In this document: positions 1 to 8,491 of the stretch, in pieces | Layout of the letters: each line of letters begins with the position of its first letter | Numbering within the stretch: the stretch's first letter is position 1 | Origin: Bacteroidaceae bacterium | GTDB taxonomy: Bacteria > Bacteroidota > Bacteroidia > Bacteroidales > Bacteroidaceae | Direction of reading: 5' to 3' | Assembly: GCA_030843315.1 (NCBI GenBank) | Contig: JAUUPT010000020.1 | Location: 1-61,592 of the forward strand | DNA length: 61,592 nt | The notes under the pieces: generated by a model | Database searches by the model: none | Told to the model about the DNA's origin: nothing | What the model saw: only the letters and a program-made list of their open reading frames with translations | Translations under genes and position numbers: made by a program

Positions 1-53
1 CACGACCCCCTGCTCCCAAAGCAGGTGCGCTAACCGGACTGCGCTACACCCCG
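1..53 (-). tRNA. tRNA-Pro (UGG), 3' part cut off by the window edge
   Basis: Read on the minus strand, the 5' end (CGGGGTGTAGCGCAG) starts at 53 and leads into a D arm. An anticodon stem CCTGC/GCAGG then encloses the loop TTTGGGA, so the anticodon is UGG (proline). The T arm and the 3' acceptor strand lie beyond the left edge of the window. Confidence 0.9.
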
Positions 54-189
54 AATGCTTTACTTCTCAAAAGCGAGTGCAAAGGTAAAAACATTTTTGA
101 TACAGACCAAGCTTTTTAATGATTTTGTGCACAACAACTTCATAAAGGGCTGAAATACAATATTTAGTAAATGAAAAAACAAGAATCGC

Positions 190-220
190 TTGGCTCACTT
201 ATCTTTTATCTTTACTTTTG
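190..220 (+). promoter_or_regulatory. Bacteroides-type promoter of the small lipoprotein gene
   Basis: A TTGG at 190-193 and a TACTTTTG at 213-220 are 19 bases apart, matching the Bacteroidetes primary sigma factor pattern (TTTG/TTG, 19-21 bases, TAnnTTTG). Transcription would begin near 227, about 30 bases before the ATG at 257. Confidence 0.6.
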
Positions 221-256
221 TGGAAAGAACTTTGATAAACTAAGAAGAAAAAGGAT

Positions 257-613
257 ATGAAAAAACTGATTTTAGGAGTGGCTGTCATGGCTATGGCATT
301 GGTGGCTTGTGGTGGTAAGAAAACTACAGTTTCTATTGTAGGCTCATGGGTGATGCCCGTTGAAGGACAACCTGGAAAAGTACAAGGCATCACAATGGAA
401 GAAGGTGGCGATGCGTATTCTATTAATATGGCTACATTGGTCTATAAATATTGGGATCAGCATGGTGATGACCTCTACCTTACAGTGAAGAGCATCGGAA
501 ACGGCATGGAGATAGAAGGAGTAGATACTCTGAAAATAGAAAAGCTGACTGCCGATTCATTAGTGTTGAATTCCAATTACGGATATACACTGCGCTACGC
601 AAGACAAAAATAA
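257..613 (+). CDS. Small lipocalin-like lipoprotein
   Basis: This 118-residue protein begins with a lipoprotein signal peptide ending in the lipobox ALVAC, so Cys18 would be lipidated. The mature part is short and beta-rich. It opens with a GSW element (SIVGSWVMPV), followed by a region ending in Leu-Arg-Tyr, which resembles the compact lipocalin-like lipoproteins common in Bacteroides. No catalytic residues can be recognised. The gene has its own promoter and no same-strand partner, and the convergent kinase gene ends 14 bases after its stop. The lipocalin-like label is a fold guess from the GSW start and size; an unclassified lipoprotein is the alternative. Confidence 0.65.
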   Translation: MKKLILGVAVMAMALVACGGKKTTVSIVGSWVMPVEGQPGKVQGITMEEGGDAYSINMATLVYKYWDQHGDDLYLTVKSIGNGMEIEGVDTLKIEKLTADSLVLNSNYGYTLRYARQK

Positions 614-626
614 GGCTGCGCAAAGT

Positions 627-1592
627 CTATCCGAATTGCAACGTAAAACAACTGCCTTCGCCCACAACGGACTGCACGGTGATATTGCCGCCGTGCCGGT
701 TCATAATCTGTTTGCACAAACTCAGTCCGATGCCCGAGCCGGAGGACTTGGTGGTGAAGAACGGAACAAAGATTTTGTCCTGCACCTCCGGCAAGATGCC
801 CTCGCCATTGTCACGGACAGTAATCATGCATTGCCAGGAGAGGGCAGGAAGCATCTTTACTTCTATCAACGGATGCTCCTTCTTGCCGCAGGCTTCTTTG
901 GCATTCTTTATCAGGTTGATTAGAACCTGCTCTATCTGCGTCCGGTCTATCGGGAGTATCCGGTCTGTCTCCGGTATTTCGATGCGGATATAATCTTCGG
1001 AGAACAGCTTCTGCAAGTCCTGCAACAATTCGCTGACAGACACCGGGCGACGGACAGGGGCGGGGAGACGCGTCAGTTTACGGTAATTCTCCACGAACTC
1101 CAGCAGACCTTTGCTACGACGGTGAATGGTCTGCATTCCTTGCCGCATGACGGGGTAATTCTTCTCCGTCATTTCGCGCTCGCTCAGTGTTTCGGAGAGG
1201 GAGATAATAGGGGTGATCGAGTTCATTATCTCATGCGTCAGCACGCGTATCAGCTTCTGCCAGGCTTCCATCTCATTGCGTTCCAGCACGCGGGTGCGGA
1301 AGTTCCTCATGGCTTCGGAAAGTTCGTTCACCATATCTTCCATAGAACGGTTGCGGTAGGGAGAGCGGAACGAGAGCATCATATCGTCATATCGCAGGCT
1401 TTCCGCCAGATGCCGCATCATGCGCACCTGCATCATCTGCATCCGATACAGATGGACGGCCAGGGCTATCAATATAAGGAAAGCCATCAAGGCGCTGAAC
1501 CATAGTTGTGCGTTTACCAGCAGGTAGATGCCGACCGACAGGAAGGCGATGCCGGCAATGTGCAGCACCACGATGAATGAATACCGTTTCAT
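627..1592 (-). CDS. Sensor histidine kinase, NtrB-like partner of the adjacent sigma-54 regulator
   Basis: This 321-residue kinase autophosphorylates on His and should pass phosphate to the receiver domain of the regulator encoded just upstream. Two hydrophobic segments near residues 6-27 and 30-48 form a membrane hairpin with almost no periplasmic domain. The H-box is LTHEIMNSITP with His120. The ATPase part has an N-box (LINLIKNAKEA), a G1 box (DNGEG), an F-box (FVPFFTTK) and a glycine-rich lid (GSGIGLSLCKQI), so all catalytic boxes are intact. Its start overlaps the regulator's stop by four bases (ATGA), implying translational coupling. The lack of an extracellular sensor suggests it reads a membrane or cytoplasmic signal; this is inference. 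Confidence 0.9.
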   Translation of the reverse strand: MKRYSFIVVLHIAGIAFLSVGIYLLVNAQLWFSALMAFLILIALAVHLYRMQMMQVRMMRHLAESLRYDDMMLSFRSPYRNRSMEDMVNELSEAMRNFRTRVLERNEMEAWQKLIRVLTHEIMNSITPIISLSETLSEREMTEKNYPVMRQGMQTIHRRSKGLLEFVENYRKLTRLPAPVRRPVSVSELLQDLQKLFSEDYIRIEIPETDRILPIDRTQIEQVLINLIKNAKEACGKKEHPLIEVKMLPALSWQCMITVRDNGEGILPEVQDKIFVPFFTTKSSGSGIGLSLCKQIMNRHGGNITVQSVVGEGSCFTLQFG

Positions 1593-2977
1593 AATCCCAG
1601 TTTTTCAAGTTTCCGATACAAAGCAAAGCGGGTAATACCCAGATATTCGGCGGCACGAGTCACGTTTCCTTCACTCAGCCGCATGGCACGCTCCACAGCT
1701 TGCCGTTCCAGTTGTTCCAGATTGAGCACTTCTTCATCCTTCTTGGGGCGGGATGCCGAAGCCTGGAACACAAAATTCTCGGGGCGCAGCAGGGAACCGT
1801 CTCCCAGAATCACAGCCCGTTCCATGGTATGTTGCAGTTCGCGCACATTGCCGGGCCAGGCATATTTCAACAGTTTGTTTTTGGCCTCGCGGGTCAGTCC
1901 GCGCATCTCCTTCTGATACTTGCGGGCATAGCGTTGCAGGAAATGTTCCGCCAGTAGAAGGATGTCGTTTCCACGTTCGCGCAGGGGCGGGATGTGCAGT
2001 TCGATGGTATTGATGCGGTACAGCAAATCCTGGCGGAATGCACCTTCTTCTACCAAATGGCGGATGTCCGCATTGGTGGCGCAAATCAACCGTACGTCGA
2101 TGGATATAGGTTGCGTGCTTCCTAAACGGCTGATTTGGCGCTTCTCGATGGCTGTCAGCAACTTGGACTGCATAGGCAGGGAAAGGTTGCCTATCTCGTC
2201 CAGGAAAAGTGTGCCGCCGGTTGCCACTTCCATACGTCCGGCTTTCGGTTTGCGGGCATCGGTAAAGGCGCCTTTCTCATAGCCGAACAATTCGCTTTCG
2301 AACAGTTGTTCCGGGATACTTCCCAGGTCGATGGTGACAAACGGTTTGCCATAGCGGGGGGAATTGCGGTAGAGCAGGCGGGCTATCACATCCTTTCCCG
2401 TACCGTTCTCGCCCAGTATCAGGATGTTGGCATCGGCATCGCGCAACTTGTCCACTGTGGCGAACACCTCTTGCATGGCTTCCGATTCGCCGATAATCAT
2501 CTCTTCGGTGCTTCCGCCGGCGCCACTGCTCAGCACTTCCACTTGTTCCTTCAGCAGATTGATTTCGCAACGCGAACGGCGCAGCTTCATGCCTGAGGAA
2601 AGGGTAGCCAGCAACTTTTCCTTCTCCCACGGCTTGGGGATAAAGTCGGTGGCACCGGCTTTGATGGCACGCACTGCCTTGTCGGTATCGGCGTATGCCG
2701 TCATAAAGATGACCACTGCCTGCGGGTCGATGGCAAGTATCTGTTTCAGACTGTCGAAGCCTTCCTGTCCGCTAATGGCATCGCGGCTGAAGTTCATATC
2801 CAGCAGGATGATGTCCGGCTGAAAAGTCGTCATAAAATGCTCGATGCGGTCGGGGGTTACGGCAACCTTCACTTTCTCTACATACGGTTCGAGAAGGAGA
2901 TTAAGGGCGAAGAGAACATCTTCGTTATCGTCTACGATTAAGATTCGGCCTAATTGTTCCATAGCTACAATTGTCAT
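1589..2977 (-). CDS. Sigma-54-dependent response regulator (NtrC family)
   Basis: This 462-residue activator has three domains. The receiver (about 10-130) has Asp60 as phospho-acceptor, acidic Asp16/Asp17, Thr93 and Lys115. The AAA+ domain (about 160-385) has Walker A GENGTGKD (189-196) and Walker B GGTLFLDE. The C-terminal Fis-type helix-turn-helix spans about 435-460. The sigma-54 contact loop reads GAFTDA instead of GAFTGA. It would bind upstream dyads and drive ATP-dependent open-complex formation at RNA polymerase carrying sigma-54. It is divergent from the export operon, and the 179 bases before that operon hold a candidate binding dyad and sigma-54 promoter. The ATG at 2977 is preceded by AGAAGAA; an internal ATG at 2962 is an alternative. 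Confidence 0.93.
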   Translation of the reverse strand: MTIVAMEQLGRILIVDDNEDVLFALNLLLEPYVEKVKVAVTPDRIEHFMTTFQPDIILLDMNFSRDAISGQEGFDSLKQILAIDPQAVVIFMTAYADTDKAVRAIKAGATDFIPKPWEKEKLLATLSSGMKLRRSRCEINLLKEQVEVLSSGAGGSTEEMIIGESEAMQEVFATVDKLRDADANILILGENGTGKDVIARLLYRNSPRYGKPFVTIDLGSIPEQLFESELFGYEKGAFTDARKPKAGRMEVATGGTLFLDEIGNLSLPMQSKLLTAIEKRQISRLGSTQPISIDVRLICATNADIRHLVEEGAFRQDLLYRINTIELHIPPLRERGNDILLLAEHFLQRYARKYQKEMRGLTREAKNKLLKYAWPGNVRELQHTMERAVILGDGSLLRPENFVFQASASRPKKDEEVLNLEQLERQAVERAMRLSEGNVTRAAEYLGITRFALYRKLEKLGL

Positions 2978-3033
2978 TTCTTCTGTGTGCCTACAAAGAT
3001 AAGTATAATATCAGTGTGTTGTGCGTGCATTAT

Positions 3034-3059
3034 CGCACTATTTTCGTGCGCATTGGCAC
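3034..3059 (+). promoter_or_regulatory. Candidate upstream activator site 1 for the sigma-54 regulator
   Basis: The site reads CGCAC (3034-3038), N7, GTGCG (3046-3050), N5, GCAC (3056-3059). The same three words with the same spacing occur at 10880-10905 before the third permease gene. An extra GTGCG half-site lies at 3021-3025. The site lies 82 bases (start to start) upstream of the sigma-54-like promoter, a suitable distance for an enhancer-binding protein. Confidence 0.7.
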
Positions 3060-3114
3060 ACACTTCAGCAACGCAAAAAGGGAACAATCATCTATTATAC
3101 AACCAATTACAGTT

Positions 3115-3131
3115 GTGGCATAGTATTTGAA
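3115..3131 (+). promoter_or_regulatory. Sigma-54-like promoter of the export operon
   Basis: TGGCAT at 3116-3121 and TTGAA at 3127-3131 are five bases apart. The GG and the G of TTG are exactly 12 bases apart, as required for -24/-12 elements (consensus TGGCAC-N5-TTGCA). The expected start near 3142 leaves a leader of about 15 bases before the ATG at 3157. The promoter covers the TTG codon at 3127, which argues against that codon as the translation start. Confidence 0.65.
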
Positions 3132-3156
3132 ACTTTATTATACAAAGAAAACGACT

Positions 3157-4638
3157 ATGCACCGTAATATATTTCTGATACTCATAGTGTGTGGCATCCT
3201 ATCCACCGCTTCCGCCCAAGAGCACACCATAGAACTGACCTTGGGACAAACCATCGAACGTGCCCGCCGGCAATCGCCCGACGCGCAGAATGCCCGGCAC
3301 AGCTTCCGTTCCGCCTACTGGAACTACAAGTATTACCGCGCCAACTACCTGCCCGCCCTCAAACTGACTTCCAACCCTTACCTGGACCGTGCCATCAATA
3401 AGATTACGCTGGGCGACGGAAGCGTAAAGTTTGTGGAGCAGAACCTGCTGAGCACAGACCTCACCCTGAGCCTGACGCAGAACATCCCCTGGACCGGCGG
3501 TACGCTGTTCGTCGAGACAGCCGCCCAGCGCCTCGACCTCTTCAGCAACGATACCTACTCCTGGCAAACGTCGCCCGTCAACATCGGATATAGCCAGTCC
3601 CTCTTCGGCTACAACAGTCTGAAGTGGGACCGCCGCATCGAGCCCATCCGCTACCGCGAGGCCCGCAAGACGTATGTAGAAACGCTCGAACTCGTTGCCG
3701 CCCGTGCCACCGAGAAGTTCTTCGACCTTGCGCGCGCACAGAGCGACTACGAAATAGCCAACACCAACTATGCCAACGCCGATACCTTATATATATACGC
3801 CCAAGGCCGCTACAACATTGGCACCATCAGCGAAAACGAAATGCTGCAACTCGAACTCAACAAACTGACGGAAGAGGCCAACCGCATGAACGCCCGCATC
3901 GAAATGGAGAATTCCATGCAGGAACTCCGTTCCTACCTCGGCATCCAAGAGGACGTAGAGCTCCAGGCCGATGCGAGCGACCACGTGCCCGACCTGCATA
4001 TCGACCTCAACCTGGCGTTGATGCTTGCCAATGAAAACAGCCCGGAGATTCAGAACATGCTGCGTCGCAAGCTCGAAAGCGAAAGCGCCGTGTCCAAAGC
4101 CCGTACCAACGCCGGGTTGAAAGCGGACATCTATCTGCGCTTCGGACTGACTCAGACTGCCGAGAAGTTGAAAGAGGCTTATCAGAATCCGTTGGACCAG
4201 CAGTACGTCAGTCTGAGCGTCGCACTCCCCATCCTGGACTGGGGGCGGGGCAAAGGACAGGTACGGGTGGCACGCTCCAACCGCGACCTGGTGTACACAC
4301 AGGTGGAGCAGGACAAGACGGACTTCGACCTGAATGTGCGCAAACTCGTGAAGCAGTTCAACCTGCAAGCCCAGCGGGTACATATCGCCGCCCGAACCGA
4401 CGAAACAGCCCAACGCCGCGCCGAAGTCGCCCGCAAGCTCTATCTCCTCGGGAAGTCGTCCGTGCTCGACCTCAATGCTTCCATTACCGAGAAAGATACC
4501 GCCCGGCGGAACTACATAACCTCGCTTTACAACTACTGGAGCCTGTACTACACCCTGCGAAGCCTTACGCTCTATGACTTCGAGAAGGATGCGCCGCTGG
4601 CGGAAGAGTTGGAGAGGATTATAACAGATGATTTGTAA
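3157..4638 (+). CDS. TolC family outer membrane efflux protein
   Basis: At 493 residues this has the normal length of a TolC-type outer membrane factor, which forms a trimeric channel across the outer membrane and periplasm for tripartite export. The ATG at 3157 gives a clean signal peptide ending in STASAQ, so it is preferred over an in-frame TTG at 3127 that lies inside the sigma-54 promoter. Two repeated long alpha-helical halves with heptad-like Leu/Ala/Arg patterns are visible, the second ending in a conserved tyrosine-rich stretch (SLYNYWSLYYTLRSLT). It is the first gene of the operon with the HlyD adaptor and MacB-type permeases, with which it presumably forms one machine. Confidence 0.92.
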   Translation: MHRNIFLILIVCGILSTASAQEHTIELTLGQTIERARRQSPDAQNARHSFRSAYWNYKYYRANYLPALKLTSNPYLDRAINKITLGDGSVKFVEQNLLSTDLTLSLTQNIPWTGGTLFVETAAQRLDLFSNDTYSWQTSPVNIGYSQSLFGYNSLKWDRRIEPIRYREARKTYVETLELVAARATEKFFDLARAQSDYEIANTNYANADTLYIYAQGRYNIGTISENEMLQLELNKLTEEANRMNARIEMENSMQELRSYLGIQEDVELQADASDHVPDLHIDLNLALMLANENSPEIQNMLRRKLESESAVSKARTNAGLKADIYLRFGLTQTAEKLKEAYQNPLDQQYVSLSVALPILDWGRGKGQVRVARSNRDLVYTQVEQDKTDFDLNVRKLVKQFNLQAQRVHIAARTDETAQRRAEVARKLYLLGKSSVLDLNASITEKDTARRNYITSLYNYWSLYYTLRSLTLYDFEKDAPLAEELERIITDDL

Positions 4639-4696
4639 CTATTTATATATGTAATAAAGATGATTTTCAATTTTCTGGCAATCAGCAACTTATATG

Positions 4697-4790
4697 CAGG
4701 GTATCTCAGTATACGACTAAGGGTACCTAAGTATACGACTGAGGCACCCTTAGTATACGACTGAGATACCCTAAGTATACAACTGTGACT
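4697..4790. repeat. 22-bp array A: alternating 11-mers between tolC and hlyD
   Basis: AGTATACRACT occurs four times, at 4708, 4730, 4752 and 4774, exactly 22 bases apart. The alternating 11-mers at 4697, 4719, 4741 and 4763 are variants of one word (AAGGGTACCTA, CAGGGTATCTC). The first two are in one orientation and the last two are reverse-complemented (GAGGCACCCTT, GAGATACCCTA). The result is a perfect outer inverted pair, GGGTATCTCAG (4699-4709) and CTGAGATACCC (4761-4771), and an inner pair AAGGGT/ACCCTT. The transcript could fold into a long interrupted hairpin inside the operon. Confidence 0.9.
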
Positions 4791-4837
4791 GCAATTTGTT
4801 CTCTTTGTAAATAATATTAGAAAAAATAATTAGCATT

Positions 4838-6088
4838 ATGGATATAAAACTCGAAAAGAAGCCCTGGTACATCCGTTACCGTTATTATCTGGCAGGAGGC
4901 ATCCTGTTCCTTGCCTTCCTTATCTATGTCGTCACCCTGTCCCTCGGTCCCAGCAAGCTGCGCATCGAAAAGGACAACCTGCAAATATCCGAAGTGAAAA
5001 ACGGCAAGTTCATGGAGTATATAGATGTGGAAGGACTTATCCAACCCATCCTCACCATCAAGATCAACGCCCGCGAAGCCGGAAGCGTAGAACGCATCAT
5101 AGCCGAAGAGGGAAGCCTGCTTAGGAAAGGCGACACCATCCTCATCCTCGAAAACCCCGACCTCTTGCGCAGCATCGAAGACCAGCGCGACGACTGGGAA
5201 AAGCAGCTCATCACCTATCAGGAGAAGGAGATAGAGATGGAGCAGAAAAGCCTGAACCTGCAACAGCAAGCCCTCGAAACCAACTACGAACTGGACCGAC
5301 TCCGCAAGAGCTTCAACCTCGACCAGGAAGAGTTCCGCATGGGCATCAAGAGCAAAGCCCAGTTGGAAGTTTCGGAAGACGAATACACCTACAAAGTAAA
5401 GCACGCCCGCCTGCAACGCGAAAGCTTGCGCCACGACTCCGCCGTTACCGTCATCCGCAAAGATCTCATCAAGAACGACCGCGAACGTGAACGGAAGAAG
5501 TACGAACGTGCCTGCGAACGGATGAACAATCTGATTGTAAAAGCCCCCGTCGCCGGGCAGCTCAGCTTTGTGAAAGTGACTCCGGGGCAGCAAGTTGCTT
5601 CCGGCGAGAGCATTGCCGAAATCAAGGTGCTGGACCAGTACAAGATACACACCGCCCTGAGCGAATACTACATAGACCGCATCACCACGGGACTTCCCGC
5701 CACCATCAACTATCAGGGGCGTAAGTACCCGCTACGCATCACCAAAGTAGTGCCCGAAGTGAAAGACCGAACTTTCGATGTAGACCTTGTCTTTACGGGT
5801 GATATGCCCGACAACGTACGGGTAGGGAAGAGTTTCCGTGTGCAGATAGAGCTTGGCCAGCCGGAAGAAGCACTCGTCATTCCACGCGGCAACTTCTACC
5901 AAAGCACCGGCGGACAATGGATATACAAACTGAACGCTTCAAAGACCAAAGCCGTGCGCGTACCGCTTAGCATCGGGCGCCAAAACCCGCAACAATACGA
6001 AATTACCGACGGTTTGCAGCCCGGAGATTGGGTTATTACAACGGGATACGATACCTTTGGCGAGGCGGAAGAATTGATACTGAAATAA
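4838..6088 (+). CDS. HlyD family periplasmic adaptor subunit
   Basis: This 416-residue membrane-fusion protein would bridge the inner-membrane MacB-type permeases to the TolC-like channel. It has one N-terminal membrane anchor (about 15-37), a beta-barrel/lipoyl half around residues 60-95, a long charged coiled coil (about 105-215, rich in Glu, Lys, Arg and Gln) and a second lipoyl half (IVKAPVAGQLSFVKVTPGQQV). The C-terminal beta-barrel includes GKSFRVQIELG and a membrane-proximal domain ending near GLQPGDWVITTGYDTFGE. It follows tolC after 199 bases that hold repeat array A and is followed 20 bases later by the first permease. Confidence 0.92.
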   Translation: MDIKLEKKPWYIRYRYYLAGGILFLAFLIYVVTLSLGPSKLRIEKDNLQISEVKNGKFMEYIDVEGLIQPILTIKINAREAGSVERIIAEEGSLLRKGDTILILENPDLLRSIEDQRDDWEKQLITYQEKEIEMEQKSLNLQQQALETNYELDRLRKSFNLDQEEFRMGIKSKAQLEVSEDEYTYKVKHARLQRESLRHDSAVTVIRKDLIKNDRERERKKYERACERMNNLIVKAPVAGQLSFVKVTPGQQVASGESIAEIKVLDQYKIHTALSEYYIDRITTGLPATINYQGRKYPLRITKVVPEVKDRTFDVDLVFTGDMPDNVRVGKSFRVQIELGQPEEALVIPRGNFYQSTGGQWIYKLNASKTKAVRVPLSIGRQNPQQYEITDGLQPGDWVITTGYDTFGEAEELILK

Positions 6089-6108
6089 AAGAATAAAGAA
6101 GCTGATAT

Positions 6109-8478
6109 ATGAAAACACTGAAATACGCCTGGCGTTTCCTGATACGCTCCAAATCATATACCATTATCAATCTGCTGGGACTGGCTTTCAGCCTGGCTTG
6201 CTGCATCATCCTGCTCCGCTATATCCATCGGGAGTTGACGGTAGATATGCATTGCATAGACCGGGAACAGGTATATGGCGTGAAGTTGGAATTGGATGGC
6301 AACAGTTACTTGGGAGCTATTATAAACAATAGTGATACTGCGGTTATAGACCAACGCTATATCAGCCGATATAGCCGCGTCATTCCATTGGAGAAGGATT
6401 ACGTTTCTATTGAATCAAATCGTTATCAGGCACGTATTCTTGTGACGGACAGTGTGTTTTTTCAGTTATTCCGGTATCCGTTAGTGCAAGGCAACATCGC
6501 ACTGCGCTCTCCACAGTCGGCTTTGATTATGGAGACATTCGCCCGTAAACTGTTTGGCAAGGAGAATCCGGTAGGCAAGGTAATCCGTTGCTCCAACGGT
6601 AAGGATGTTACCATAGAAGGCGTATTAGGCGATCCGGGGAATAAGACTTTCATGCAATTCGACGTTGTCCTATCCGCAGCCTTATCCGATAATTGGGAAC
6701 GCATGGATATGGAATTATACTTGTTTATGCCGGGTACTGATATAGAAAAGTTGAATAAGGCAGCCAGTATTCCCCGTCATGTAAGACCACAGGAAACGGG
6801 AGATACCCGTATGTATCGTTTTTCATTTGTTCCGGTGAAGCAGTTCTACTGGGAGAACTCTATCGCTAATGAAAGAACGCAAATGTTCTTTGCCGGCACA
6901 TGCTCTCACTTGGCGATTCTGGCGGGACTTTGTCTGTTGGTGTTGTTTACGGGCATTCTCAATTTCGTTAATATCTATCTGGTTGCCATGCTCAGGCGAG
7001 GGAAAGAGTATGGGATAAAGAAGGTATTCGGTGCAAAGGGGAAAGAATTGTTCATTCAGATATGGACTGAAAGTACGTTGCTGATATCGGCAGCATTGCT
7101 GGTGGCTTGGCTGATTATAGAGGTAAGTACCGTTCCGATGGAACATCTACTCAATTATAGTTTCAACTACACAGCATTCGATTGGAAAGTGTCGCTGGCT
7201 GTTCTCCTGCTGTTGCCATTGCTTACATCTATTTATCCCTTTATGAAGTATAACTATACTTCTCCTATCCTTTCTATCCGTTCCATCAATACGGGGAATA
7301 AATCAGTGCGTTCACGTCTTGTGTTTTTAGGTGTACAGTATCTGCTTACCTTTCTGCTGGTGGTACTTTCGCTCTACTTCAATGAGCAACTGGTACTTTT
7401 GCTCAATACCGACCCCGGATTCCGCACCAAGGACATCATCATTGCCAATCTGGTCTATGAATCCCAAGACCTCAATTACTCCGAGGAAAAAGCAAGGCAA
7501 CGCCAGGAGCGCGTCGAGGCATTGGATAATGAGCTGACCGCCTGCCCCTATATAGAAGATTGGGAAGCCAGCTATATTGATATACTGAAAGGCGATTATA
7601 GCAGCACCTTCCTAAATGATCGGGGCGAGAAGGCAAGCCTGAACGTTCGTCTTGCAACTCCTCATTTCTTCAACATCTATAACATCAAGATGGTGGAAGG
7701 AAGCCTGCCCGACTTGAAAGATGCCGGCTTCTTAGGAGTCGTTGTTGCCAACCGTGCCGCACTAAAAGCATTGAATTACACTTCCTGTCAGGGAGCTGGT
7801 ATAACAGAAGAAAATTCGTATATTATAAGAGACCGCAAAAATCCACTCCAACCCATTGTGGCAGTAGTAGACGATTATTATGGCGGCCATCTATCGCAAG
7901 GCAAAAAGCCGACAATCTTCTTCGTAAGCAATCGGATGAGCGGAGACGTATATCAGATAGCCTGTACGCCCGGCAAGAAGACAGAAGTTCTTGACTTCTT
8001 GCGGAAAGCGGAACTGAAAATATATGGCAGTGAGGATTTTGAATACAGCATATTGGAGGATAGCGTAAAAGAAATATATGCAAAGGATCGCCAGATAGCA
8101 ACCATCTATTCCGTCTTTGCTTGTATAGCCGTCATCATCGCCTGTCTCGGACTGTTTGGCATTTCTTTGTTTGATATCCGCCAACGCTACCGGGAAATTG
8201 CTATCCGCAAAGTAAATGGTGCACAACTGAAAGACCTTTATCCGCTACTCTTCCGTAAATATATCGTAGTGCTGGCTATCGCATTTGTATTGGCTATCCC
8301 GCTTGCATACTATATCATCTATGAATATACGAAGGATTTCATAGTAAAAGCTTCAGTCTCTGCCGGCATATTTATCATAGGATTAATAGTTGTTGCACTC
8401 ATTTCATTGGGCACACTCATCTGGCAGGTGTATAGAGCGGCAAAGATTAATCCGGCGGAAATAATGAAAACAGAATAA
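6109..8478 (+). CDS. MacB/FtsX-type ABC permease 1
   Basis: This 789-residue inner-membrane protein has no ATPase domain and has the double layout of Bacteroidetes MacB-like permeases: a membrane helix at about 17-36, a periplasmic MacB core domain (about 45-260), an FtsX membrane block (about 268-400), a second periplasmic domain (about 430-660) and a C-terminal FtsX block (about 685-785). The coupling segment RYREIAIRKVNGA just after the first helix of the last block is the family signature, as is the terminal NPAEIMKTE. Its closest relative in the window is permease 2. The family drives mechanotransmission rather than substrate passage through the membrane. The substrate is unknown. Confidence 0.9.
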   Translation: MKTLKYAWRFLIRSKSYTIINLLGLAFSLACCIILLRYIHRELTVDMHCIDREQVYGVKLELDGNSYLGAIINNSDTAVIDQRYISRYSRVIPLEKDYVSIESNRYQARILVTDSVFFQLFRYPLVQGNIALRSPQSALIMETFARKLFGKENPVGKVIRCSNGKDVTIEGVLGDPGNKTFMQFDVVLSAALSDNWERMDMELYLFMPGTDIEKLNKAASIPRHVRPQETGDTRMYRFSFVPVKQFYWENSIANERTQMFFAGTCSHLAILAGLCLLVLFTGILNFVNIYLVAMLRRGKEYGIKKVFGAKGKELFIQIWTESTLLISAALLVAWLIIEVSTVPMEHLLNYSFNYTAFDWKVSLAVLLLLPLLTSIYPFMKYNYTSPILSIRSINTGNKSVRSRLVFLGVQYLLTFLLVVLSLYFNEQLVLLLNTDPGFRTKDIIIANLVYESQDLNYSEEKARQRQERVEALDNELTACPYIEDWEASYIDILKGDYSSTFLNDRGEKASLNVRLATPHFFNIYNIKMVEGSLPDLKDAGFLGVVVANRAALKALNYTSCQGAGITEENSYIIRDRKNPLQPIVAVVDDYYGGHLSQGKKPTIFFVSNRMSGDVYQIACTPGKKTEVLDFLRKAELKIYGSEDFEYSILEDSVKEIYAKDRQIATIYSVFACIAVIIACLGLFGISLFDIRQRYREIAIRKVNGAQLKDLYPLLFRKYIVVLAIAFVLAIPLAYYIIYEYTKDFIVKASVSAGIFIIGLIVVALISLGTLIWQVYRAAKINPAEIMKTE

Positions 8479-8491
8479 AAAGATATAGATA

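Noticed and set aside
3053..3069. TTGGCAC as the -24 box of a sigma-54 promoter
   Set aside because: At the -12 position it has TCAGC rather than TTGC, and the GCAC is part of the conserved activator site. The element at 3116 fits better and has an exact counterpart at 10962.
3127..3156. TTG start extending the TolC-like protein by 10 residues
   Set aside because: The TTG lies within the -12 part of the sigma-54-like promoter, and the ATG at 3157 gives a normal signal peptide.
4697..4790. CRISPR-like array
   Set aside because: Units are 22 bases in total with no unique spacers, half the linkers are inverted, and no cas genes are in the window. The same applies to arrays B, C and D.
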